Under the pieces are notes generated by a model. That model was not told where the DNA came from. It ran no database searches and saw only the letters and a program-made list of their open reading frames with translations. A stretch of 30,766 nt of DNA, from positions 1 through 30,766 of the forward strand of contig CAZSBS010000017.1 in the NCBI GenBank assembly GCA_964605095.1, in the 5' to 3' direction. Positions 1 to 6,909 of the stretch are shown here, piece by piece (the stretch's first letter is position 1; each line of letters starts with the position of its first letter). The DNA is from JAUWQU01 sp964605095. Lineage in GTDB: Bacteria > Planctomycetota > Phycisphaerae > SM23-33. The position numbers were made by a program, and so were the translations under genes.

Positions 1-51
1 GTCCAGCCGTTCAGGTTCGCAGTGGGCTGGGCGGCAATTGAGCAACAGGCC

Positions 52-76
52 CTACGGGCTACGGGCTACGGGCTAC
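52..76. repeat. 7-bp tandem repeat CTACGGG (about 3.6 copies)
   Basis: CTACGGG repeats at 52, 59 and 66, followed by a partial CTAC at 73-76. The repeat touches the TAG stop (complement of 76-78) of the LptD-like gene. It is the cleanest example of the period-7 repeats seen in other spacers of this window. Confidence 0.9.
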
Positions 77-2991
77 TAATTCAGGTCGCTCTGGCTGAGC
101 AGTGTGGTCCGGCCGGAGCCGAGTCGGACTTCGGGGATGCCTTCGGGCCAGACGGTCACGTATATGCCGAGGTCGCCGGTGCGCTTGTCGGTGACGAACG
201 TCGTGCCGAGGTACCAGCGCGGGAACTTGCGGATAAGGCTCAGGCTCGTTCCGAGCGTCTGGCTGCTGCCGTAGTCGTACTGGAGGAACCCGCTGACGGA
301 GTATTTTTCGTTGATCTGGTATGTCGCGCCGATGGTGGAGATGGTCGAGTCCAGGTCCTCGATGCTGCGGATGCCGAGGTAGTATCGCAGCCGCGGGTCG
401 CGCTGGACAGCCACGCCGAAGTCCCAACGGCCCATTACGCCGCGGTTGGTGTCATAGTTGCCGTCAGCCAGGAAGGTCGTCGAGTCCGAAATGCTCCACT
501 GGTAGTCGTAGTTGATGGCGTTTCGGGCGATGCTGTATTCCGGGCGGGAGAAGAAGAACCGCCCGTCCGACGGCGGGTTGTCGAAGCCGTCGCCGTCGAA
601 GAACGCGCCGGTTACAGCCAGGCGCATCCAGTCCACGGTCCGGCGGTTTTCGCCCTCGCCTCGCTTGGTCTGCAACCGCTGGGCAAGCGTCAGTCCGGTG
701 CCGCTCTTTCGCCCGAGGTGGCCCTCGACGTCCGGGTCCATCGGGTAGAGGTCGTTGGGACCCACGCCGTTGGCGCTTTCGCCCAGGAACGCCACCACTT
801 CCGGCGTAATGACGTGCTTGAGGCCGTCAAGATCCCACAGCCGGCTGTGAATGTCGCGATAGACCCGCCAGAAGTGCATGTTCGACCTTATGCCGAGCTG
901 GCCGTATTCCCGGTCGTTCTGGCCTTCCTCGGGCCGGCCCATGAAGCCCGCCTCTGGCTTCTGGGACCAGTACGAGAGCCGCCCGACAGCGTAAGGCACG
1001 ACGTTGACCGGCCCCAGGTGCGTGGGCCAATCGACCTCGTCTCGGGTGTCCAGCCTGCCCATGAAGTTGCTGTCGTCCTCCTTCAGGGCGTTGTCAGGCC
1101 GGAAACGATTGGCGCCAATGCGGCTGTCGCTGAAGACCGTCAGCCTGTCATCCGCGATGGACTGGCCGATGAGGTTGAAGCCGAACTGCGGGGCGCTCTC
1201 CGTCTGGCTCTGGAAGCGGTTGAGACGGTACTGGAGAAGCGCCGTCAGCGCCCAGTTGTCCTGCTGCTTCTTGGCGTACAGGAGCGTTTCCTGGTCCTTG
1301 CCGGCGAATTGCTCGTTGGGGAAGAACTCTTCCAGGAAGTTCCGGTCGCAAATGTAGCTCAGCTCGAACTGGAGCTCCCAGTCATTGGGCAGGTACTGCT
1401 TGTGGCGCGTGAGCAGCCAGCCGCGGTTATCGGGCGCGTAGATATCCTTCCGCGTCTTGTCGCCGAAGTCGTCGTTCTGCTTCTGGTCGACTATTCCGTA
1501 GGCCTTGGAATAGCCGTGGTAGCTCTCGCGGTCGTAGTCCAAGTCGATGCCCGCCATGGGGCCTCGCTCGTACCAGTCGGTCTCGAGGATGGCGTTGACG
1601 CCCTTGGGCTCGACGAGCCCCAGCAGGCGGAAGAGGTGCCAATCGGCCTCTCCCCCGAATCCCATCCGCCCGTGGCTGCCGACGGTGACGCGGCGCAGCG
1701 GGGTGGTGCTCTCGCTGAAGTCGCTCTTGCTGCCCGGCGTCCACGCGACGGGCACGCCGTACATGTCGAACGTGGCGTCCTTGACCTCCGTCAGCCATTG
1801 CTGCTCGCCGACGCGCACCCCCTTGGCGTCGTAGGGAGTCTCGTTCTTGATGTACGCCTCGCGCGCCGAGAGGGCAAAGCTCGGCGTGTGGAAGTCGCTG
1901 GTGGTCACCACGGCCTTGCGGAACATCACCTCGCGATCCGACAGTATGCGAGCCTCGTCGGCCCGGATGTACATGGGGATCTCGCGGTTCACATCGACTG
2001 CCCGGAAGACCGGCTCGACCATCAACGCCCGGTTGGTCGTGAAGTCGTAGAAAGCCGACGGGCCTCGCATGTAACGCGAGCCGCGGGAAACGACCACGTC
2101 GCCGGTGAGATACACGCCCGTGACGACCTCCTGCCCGCCGCCGGGCATCTCGATACCCGTTACCTTCGGCGCCTGCGGCGAGATAGGGGCGTTTTTGCCA
2201 TTTTCCCCGGCCGGGCGACGAGCGCTGAAGACCACCGCCGTCTGAGCACGCATCTCCAGGAACAGCTCGCTCTCGGGATTGCCCTGCGAAACGTACACGT
2301 TGCCGTGGGCAACGGTTACGCGATGCTTGTCCTTGCCCTCGCCGATTTCCTGGCTGCTGAAGCGGTTGGCGTGGAACTCCACCGGCAGCACCGGCTGGGG
2401 TGCCTGCGGCTTGCGGATGTCAAGGGGCGTGGCCGGGCGTGCCACCCGCAACGCCGGCTGGGGCGCCGGGGTGCTGGAGATGATCAGCGCCGGCAACTCA
2501 GCCGGGGCCGTCGCGGTTGCCGTGGCGGCCTTGGCGGCGTCCTGGCGCGTGGCCAAGGCCCGCTTGTAGAGCGGGAAGTCCGCCAGAGGCTTGGGCGACA
2601 TCGTGCCCGACGCCCGAAGCCTGCCCATCGAGTGCAGAGTGACGAACATCAGCTTGTCGCTGGTGGTCGAGCCGCCGGGCTCGGTAACCGCGGCGTTGCC
2701 CTCGATGAAAATATCCATGTCATACTGCGAAAGCCCACCGCCCGTCGGCTGGGTGCGGATCCAGATAACCGCGTCCCGGCCGCGCAAAACGTATTGCCCG
2801 AGAGTCAGGCCAAAATCGCCAAGGACGACCATCGCATCCTCACCGTTGTCGGTGAAGGAGTGAATCTCCTTGCCCTGGATACGGGCGTCCTCGTGGATGT
2901 AGTCGCCGCCTATCGCGGCCGAGACTGCCGCAAAAACAGCCGCCACGGCCGCCAGCCGCCACAGGACAGAAGACTTCGTACGGTCGATCAT
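76..2991 (-). CDS. lptD: LptD/OstA-like outer-membrane LPS-assembly protein
   Basis: Encodes 971 residues with a hydrophobic N-terminal signal segment (about residues 10-27, ending near SAAIGG). A region rich in short beta-strands follows (OstA/LptA-like jellyroll in the family), then an Ala/Pro-rich linker around residues 155-200, then a long C-terminal half with alternating aromatic and polar strands typical of an outer-membrane barrel. In the family LptD inserts lipopolysaccharide into the outer leaflet together with LptE. The length exceeds that of proteobacterial LptD (about 780 residues), which fits the longer planctomycete versions. The ATG at 2991 is the first start before the signal sequence. 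The stop lies against a heptamer repeat. No LptE or other lpt gene is visible nearby. The family call rests on overall architecture and sequence feel, so a different OstA-like barrel protein is possible. Confidence 0.72.
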   Translation of the reverse strand: MIDRTKSSVLWRLAAVAAVFAAVSAAIGGDYIHEDARIQGKEIHSFTDNGEDAMVVLGDFGLTLGQYVLRGRDAVIWIRTQPTGGGLSQYDMDIFIEGNAAVTEPGGSTTSDKLMFVTLHSMGRLRASGTMSPKPLADFPLYKRALATRQDAAKAATATATAPAELPALIISSTPAPQPALRVARPATPLDIRKPQAPQPVLPVEFHANRFSSQEIGEGKDKHRVTVAHGNVYVSQGNPESELFLEMRAQTAVVFSARRPAGENGKNAPISPQAPKVTGIEMPGGGQEVVTGVYLTGDVVVSRGSRYMRGPSAFYDFTTNRALMVEPVFRAVDVNREIPMYIRADEARILSDREVMFRKAVVTTSDFHTPSFALSAREAYIKNETPYDAKGVRVGEQQWLTEVKDATFDMYGVPVAWTPGSKSDFSESTTPLRRVTVGSHGRMGFGGEADWHLFRLLGLVEPKGVNAILETDWYERGPMAGIDLDYDRESYHGYSKAYGIVDQKQNDDFGDKTRKDIYAPDNRGWLLTRHKQYLPNDWELQFELSYICDRNFLEEFFPNEQFAGKDQETLLYAKKQQDNWALTALLQYRLNRFQSQTESAPQFGFNLIGQSIADDRLTVFSDSRIGANRFRPDNALKEDDSNFMGRLDTRDEVDWPTHLGPVNVVPYAVGRLSYWSQKPEAGFMGRPEEGQNDREYGQLGIRSNMHFWRVYRDIHSRLWDLDGLKHVITPEVVAFLGESANGVGPNDLYPMDPDVEGHLGRKSGTGLTLAQRLQTKRGEGENRRTVDWMRLAVTGAFFDGDGFDNPPSDGRFFFSRPEYSIARNAINYDYQWSISDSTTFLADGNYDTNRGVMGRWDFGVAVQRDPRLRYYLGIRSIEDLDSTISTIGATYQINEKYSVSGFLQYDYGSSQTLGTSLSLIRKFPRWYLGTTFVTDKRTGDLGIYVTVWPEGIPEVRLGSGRTTLLSQSDLN

Positions 2992-3140
2992 GTCAGCATA
3001 AGCCTCTTGTTAACCAGCCCGCGTTAACATCGCACCGGCCGATTATATGCCCTCCCATGGCTAAGTCAATTGTCATCAAGGATTATTGCCCAGCCGGGAA
3101 AGGCCCTGCGGGAACGACCAATGCCATGAATCCCGGGGTT

Positions 3141-3272
3141 TGCATTCATCATTCGTGATTTGGCCTTTGGCATTCAGCCTCTGGCATTTCTGGCATTCAT
3201 CATTTGGCATTTGGCATTCGTCATTTAGCATTTGGCATTTCTGGCATTCATCATTTAGCATTGAACATTGAG
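3141..3272. repeat. Degenerate heptamer repeat island (TTGGCAT/CATTNNN type)
   Basis: Words such as CATTTGG, CATTCGT, CATTTAG and CATTCAT follow each other with a 7-bp period. A 23-bp stretch starting at 3183 (GGCATTTCTGGCATTCATCA and three more T) recurs at 3234. The island is AT-richer than the flanks. It lies immediately upstream of the GDSL hydrolase. Confidence 0.85.
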
Positions 3273-3273
3273 T

Positions 3274-3287
3274 CCCGGCGCGCCGGG
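3274..3287. repeat. 14-bp perfect palindrome CCCGGCGCGCCGGG
   Basis: A self-complementary sequence flanked by two copies of AACATTGAG (3263-3271 and 3289-3297). It lies 33 bp upstream of the GDSL hydrolase start, so it could be an operator or part of the repeat element. The role is unknown. Confidence 0.7.
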
Positions 3288-3319
3288 TAACATTGAGCAT
3301 TTATCCCTCGGAGTCCACC

Positions 3320-3943
3320 ATGTTGCTCAAGACCAACGACCACGTGCTTTTCTACGGCGACAGCATCACCGACTGCGACCAGGCCAGCGGCATTAATGAA
3401 GGCTTGGGATGGGGTTACGCCGCAATGGCGGCCGGGGCCATCATGGCCCGTCACCCCGAACTCAACATCCGCTGCTCCAACAAGGGCCTTAGCGGCTATC
3501 GGGTCTTCGACCTCGAGCGCCGGCTGGAGGAACTGGTGCTGGCGATAAAGCCCACCGTCGTGTCGATCCTGATCGGCATAAACGACACTTGGCGGCGGTA
3601 CGACCAGAACGTCATCTCGGAAATCCCAGCCTTCGAGGACTGCTACCGGCGAATCCTCGCGACCATCCGCCGGGAGCTCTCAGCCAGGCTGGTTATCTGC
3701 GAGCCGTTCCTGCTGGCCATCCCCGACGACCGAGCAGCGTGGCGCGAGGACCTGGACCCGCGCATCGCCGTCGTGAGGCGAGTGGCGATGGACTACGGCG
3801 CCACCTACGTGCCCCTGGACGGCATATTCGCAGCCGCGGCATGCCGGCGGGAAATGGAATACTGGGCCCCCGACGGCGTCCACCCCACCGCCGCCGGCCA
3901 CGCCCTGATCACCGAGGCCTGGCTGAAGGCGGTGGGAGCGTAG
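3320..3943 (+). CDS. GDSL/SGNH-family hydrolase
   Basis: A 207-residue single-domain esterase/lipase of the SGNH fold. The four consensus blocks are visible: GDSIT with nucleophile Ser15 (block I), SNKG at 53-56 (block II, oxyanion Gly), GIND at 86-89 (block III, Asn88), and DGVH at 185-188 giving the catalytic Asp and His (block V). No signal peptide is seen, so it is probably cytoplasmic; the family includes carbohydrate and phospholipid esterases and the substrate cannot be told. The ATG at 3320 was chosen over an upstream frame extension because TCGGAG lies just before it and the protein then begins directly with the beta-strand leading to GDS. A damaged copy of its last codons lies about 285 bp downstream. 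Confidence 0.9.
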   Translation: MLLKTNDHVLFYGDSITDCDQASGINEGLGWGYAAMAAGAIMARHPELNIRCSNKGLSGYRVFDLERRLEELVLAIKPTVVSILIGINDTWRRYDQNVISEIPAFEDCYRRILATIRRELSARLVICEPFLLAIPDDRAAWREDLDPRIAVVRRVAMDYGATYVPLDGIFAAAACRREMEYWAPDGVHPTAAGHALITEAWLKAVGA

Positions 3944-4062
3944 AGCGAAAAGCTTTTTTTACTTTGAATAGATGGCCATCCCTATTCACCCATGGCGTGG
4001 CATCTAGAACGCTCTAAAGCAGGCCATAACATCCTGCGATCAATCCAGTAACGATCCGAACC

Positions 4063-4090
4063 ATCATTTTGCCGGTGCCGGCAAAATGAT
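4063..4090. repeat. 13-bp perfect inverted repeat
   Basis: ATCATTTTGCCGG (4063-4075), then TG, then its exact reverse complement (4078-4090). It would form a very stable hairpin or cruciform. No U-tract follows, so a simple terminator is not obvious; it may be a remnant of a small mobile or palindromic element. Confidence 0.85.
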
Positions 4091-4155
4091 CGGGAATGCA
4101 ACTCGGCGGCAACGCCCTTGTTTTCGCATCGGTTTGCAGTCGCGCGCAAACAGAT

Positions 4156-4231
4156 CGACGGCGTCCACCCCACCGCCGCCGGCCACGGCCTGATCGCCGA
4201 TGCCTGGCTGAAGGCGGTGGGAGCGTGGAGC
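4156..4231 (+). pseudogene. Duplicated 3' fragment of the GDSL hydrolase gene
   Basis: The 76 bases match 3871-3946 at 72 positions. The fragment translates as DGVHPTAAGHGLIADAWLKA followed by VGA, the block V end of the SGNH hydrolase at 3320-3943. The four differences include the stop codon TAG changed to TGG. No upstream part of the gene (blocks I-III) is present, so it cannot encode an active enzyme. It is either a partial tandem duplication or the remnant of a second paralogue whose body was deleted. Confidence 0.9.
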
Positions 4232-4328
4232 ACTTCGCGCAAATATGCTTCCACGGACGCCAGGCATGGCACCCCATTTCGACGCCATGGAAACCATGCC
4301 GCTGGCAGATAGTCCATGCCTCGCCATC

Positions 4329-4418
4329 GCCCCGCTGGGGCTCCGAGTGATAAACGCACTGTTCCGGGGGTTCGCGAGTACTCTCACCCCCGGCTACATT
4401 CCGCCGCCCCGTCGGGGC
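4329..4418. repeat. Cluster of GC-rich palindromes (REP-like)
   Basis: Three hairpins follow one another: GCCCC/GGGGC (4329-4341), CCGGGGGT/ACCCCCGG with a 14-nt loop (4364-4393) and GCCCCG/CGGGGC with a 1-nt spacer (4406-4418). The arrangement resembles dispersed palindromic intergenic elements known from many bacteria. Other copies in the genome cannot be checked here. It may also act as the 3' end signal of the minus-strand gene that stops at 4482. Confidence 0.6.
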
Positions 4419-4430
4419 TTCCCTGTCGGG

Positions 4431-4493
4431 TTCCCGGTTCCCAATGCCCGGTTCCGCCGTTCGTCTTCCACCGGCTCCTGTCTACCGGCTACC
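4431..4493. repeat. Degenerate heptamer tract overlapping a stop codon
   Basis: Units TTCCCGG, TTCCCAA, TGCCCGG, TTCCGCC and then GGCTCCT, GTCTACC, GGCTACC follow at a 7-bp spacing. The tract runs into the last codons of the minus-strand gene: its TAG stop (4482-4484) lies inside the unit read on the minus strand as GGTAGAC. Confidence 0.65.
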
Positions 4494-6851
4494 GTCCTGC
4501 CGCCCCTTGAACGCCTCGGCCATTTGTCGGACGAGTGGGTCGGGGTCGTTGGACATCAGGTCGACGATAGTGGCATTGCCCTTGGAGGCGGTGGCGGCGA
4601 GCATTTCGACGAGTCGGCAGCGGACCATGGCGGCGGGGTCCTCGATCAGCGGCGAGAGCAGGCCGATCACGGTATCGTCCGGCTGGACCGCGCCAATCGC
4701 CATGGCTGCCTCGGCTCGCACGGCCGGGGACTTGTCAGCCAGGATCGCGCGGAACATGGAGAGGATGGTCAGGTGGTCGAGTTGGCCCTTGAGCATTCCC
4801 GGCGGCACTTGGCGGCTGCGCTGGACATCGACGTTGAACGCCAGCATCGAGCCGATCTGTCGCGCGGCCCGCATTCGCGCCGGCAGCTTGCCGCGGCGGT
4901 AGTCGTAGACGATTCGCCCCAGGGCTTGCTGGTATGCCATGCGCCAGCCTTCGGGCGTGTCGGCGGAGACTTTGCCCAACAGGCCGGAGCGGAGAAGCTT
5001 GAGCGGCTGGAGCTTGAAAGTCGGCAGCCTGGTGGCGCCGTCGGCGGCGGGGTCGACGATGCCGCTTACGGTCAGGCTCAGATCCTCAAGCGGGTGCGGG
5101 GCTATGGCGGCAGCAAGGTCGCCTATGTCCAGCCTGACCCGGCAGGTGACTGTTTGTCCAGGCTTGAGGGTTCTCGGCGCAGCCCAGACGACCATGGGCA
5201 GTCGAGAGGTGTTGACCAGGGCCTGGCCGCGAGAGTCTTCCAGCCGGACTGCCAGGGCCATGTGGGGGTTTATCACGCCGGTTGCGCCCAGCGGGACGTC
5301 GATTGCGCTGACGTTTTTCAGGGTTGCGTCGATCTCGATCGGCTCGCCGCAGAGCAGCCGGTCGGCGGCGTCAAGAACGGACGCCAGTTGGATCGAGATG
5401 CACTCATTGGGCTGCGAGAGCATCTTCAGGCAGTCCGGCGGGAGGTTTTTGAGCAGCGCCAGCGCCTCGTCGCGCCCCTTTGGCACGGGCAGTTCAATAT
5501 GGTTTCTTACGGCGATTTTATGAAGTTGTCGCCGGGCCGGGCCGCTGGCGCCCAGCGGGGCCGCGGCGAGCACCGCCTTGCGGAGGTTGTCCTTGTCGCC
5601 CGCGGCCTGGTATCGTTCTGCCAGGAGGGTTGACGCGTAGACGTCCTTTCCGAGCAGCTTTTCGAGCCTGGCCATGCCCTGTTTGACCTGGCTGCCCACG
5701 AGTTCGGCGGCGCCCATAATTCGCTGGTAGACGGGGTTGTTGGGGTCGGCGGCGATAGCCCGGCCGGCATATACGACAGCCAGGCTCGCGTGTGGTCGGG
5801 TTGTGGCGTAGAACCAGCCAAGTTCGGCAGCCAGTGTCGGGGCTGTCGTACCGGAGCCCTCTCGGTCCTTGTACGCCTTGGCCATATTCTGGATGAGTTG
5901 CCCGGCCTGGGATTCTTTGCCGGCCTTGCGACAGGCTTCGATCAGGAGGCTTGCCAGGTCGGAGCTGTCGGCGTACCGCTCGAGGGCGGGCTGGAGCACC
6001 TCGATGGCCCTGTCGGGTTGGTTGGCGTCCAGCAGGGCGCTGGCGTACTGGGCGGTCATCCTGGCTGGCACGGTGACGGGCTGGCTGTCGGCAGCCCCCG
6101 TCGCCCAGACGTGGCTGAAGAACCCCAGGGCCTTTTCGTGGAGGCCCAGTTCCCCAAGTCGCAGGCCCACGCGCCACGCGGCGTCAAAGGCCCTTGGCCT
6201 GGCTCGAATCGCCCGCAGGTCCATGGCAAAAGAATCGTTGGGATCGTTGGGCTCTTGGGTTTGCGCCCACGCGGCCAGGCCGGCCGGCCCATAGGGGTCC
6301 AGAGCAACAGCCTGCTTGGCAATTTCGGCGGCGTCCGTGGTTCGCCCCTGGCCCAGCATAAGATCGGTCAGCGTGGCCAGGGCCTGTGCCCGTACGGACT
6401 CGTCGAGGTCCTTTCGTTCGGCGACGGACCGGAGAAAGGTGTCGCGGTCGGCGACGTTCTGCATTCCAGCCAGGCGGGCGTTCATCCATCGCACGCGGAC
6501 CTGGTAGTCGTTCGGCTGGCCTGCCAGGTACGCATCGAGGGCCTTGATTTCGGCGTTGGGGTCGGCCTGGGCGAGATAGATATCGGCCAGGAGGCGGTCG
6601 ACTCGCCAATCACCCGGCGTAAGCCGGTCGGCGAAGTGGCTCAGGACCACCAGCCGACCGGCCCGCGCGGGCGTTGACGATGGGCAACAGGTCATCTCGA
6701 TAGCAGAGTTCAGGAAGCTCTCGGCCGCCAGGCGCGCGTCCTGATTCGGTTCTGAAGAACCCAAATACACTGAACTGGCTGGCTGAGCCGCCCTGGCCGG
6801 CACCGCGCCGGTCCAGGCAGCCAGCAGCGCAAGCGCGACCGTTGCCTTCAT
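4482..6851 (-). CDS. Secreted TPR/HEAT-repeat protein
   Basis: Encodes 789 residues with a clear signal peptide (MKATVALALLAAWTGAVPAR, cleavage after the following AA). The N-terminal half is made of helical pairs with TPR character (for example LADIYLAQADPNAEIKALDA and GWFYATTRPHASLAVVYAGR). A beta-rich middle follows around residues 475-600. The C-terminal 100 residues are HEAT-like (ILADKSPAVRAEAAMAIGAV, then LIEDPAAMVRCRLVEMLAAT). It probably acts as an envelope scaffold for protein contacts; no catalytic motif is visible. GAGG lies 8 nt before the ATG. It begins 58 bp after the HtrA-like gene on the same strand, so the two are probably co-transcribed and may work together. The exact function is unknown. 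Confidence 0.75.
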   Translation of the reverse strand: MKATVALALLAAWTGAVPARAAQPASSVYLGSSEPNQDARLAAESFLNSAIEMTCCPSSTPARAGRLVVLSHFADRLTPGDWRVDRLLADIYLAQADPNAEIKALDAYLAGQPNDYQVRVRWMNARLAGMQNVADRDTFLRSVAERKDLDESVRAQALATLTDLMLGQGRTTDAAEIAKQAVALDPYGPAGLAAWAQTQEPNDPNDSFAMDLRAIRARPRAFDAAWRVGLRLGELGLHEKALGFFSHVWATGAADSQPVTVPARMTAQYASALLDANQPDRAIEVLQPALERYADSSDLASLLIEACRKAGKESQAGQLIQNMAKAYKDREGSGTTAPTLAAELGWFYATTRPHASLAVVYAGRAIAADPNNPVYQRIMGAAELVGSQVKQGMARLEKLLGKDVYASTLLAERYQAAGDKDNLRKAVLAAAPLGASGPARRQLHKIAVRNHIELPVPKGRDEALALLKNLPPDCLKMLSQPNECISIQLASVLDAADRLLCGEPIEIDATLKNVSAIDVPLGATGVINPHMALAVRLEDSRGQALVNTSRLPMVVWAAPRTLKPGQTVTCRVRLDIGDLAAAIAPHPLEDLSLTVSGIVDPAADGATRLPTFKLQPLKLLRSGLLGKVSADTPEGWRMAYQQALGRIVYDYRRGKLPARMRAARQIGSMLAFNVDVQRSRQVPPGMLKGQLDHLTILSMFRAILADKSPAVRAEAAMAIGAVQPDDTVIGLLSPLIEDPAAMVRCRLVEMLAATASKGNATIVDLMSNDPDPLVRQMAEAFKGRQDGSR

Positions 6852-6909
6852 GCTTCAGTCCTCATTGCCACCACGCGGCGTTCGGCCAAGCCGTCACCGC
6901 ACGCGAGCG

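Larger units (their letters stand above)
2992..3319. other. Divergent intergenic spacer with repeats
   Basis: The spacer lies between the LptD-like gene (-) and the GDSL hydrolase (+), so it should carry both promoters. Most of its right half is period-7 repeat (3141-3272) and a 14-bp perfect palindrome (3274-3287). No convincing -35/-10 pair was recognised. Open frames here on both strands read only the repeat and are not credible genes. Confidence 0.7.
3944..4481. other. Repeat-rich intergenic spacer, no intact gene
   Basis: Contains a run of seven T shortly after the hydrolase stop, a perfect inverted repeat (4063-4090), a 76-bp duplicate of the hydrolase 3' end (4156-4231), several GC-rich hairpins (4329-4418) and a period-7 tract running into the stop of the next gene. 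Frames open here on both strands have no recognisable content apart from the duplicated hydrolase tail. Confidence 0.75.

Noticed and set aside
22..3027. A 1001-codon open frame on the plus strand antisense to the lptD-like gene
   Set aside because: High GC keeps antisense frames open. The translation is low-complexity (VVLEEP, RRVRN runs) without signal or domain, while the minus strand gives a coherent signal-peptide barrel protein.
3141..3272. CRISPR-like array
   Set aside because: Units are 7 bp and contiguous, without unique spacers of constant length and without cas genes.
3076..3300. Short frames giving MLNDECQ-like peptides
   Set aside because: They only translate the heptamer repeat; the peptide pattern comes from a 7-bp unit read in threes.
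3950..3965. AAAAGCTTTTTTT after the hydrolase stop as a terminator
   Set aside because: The self-complementary part has no room for a loop and the stem would be only A-T pairs, so the T run alone is weak evidence.
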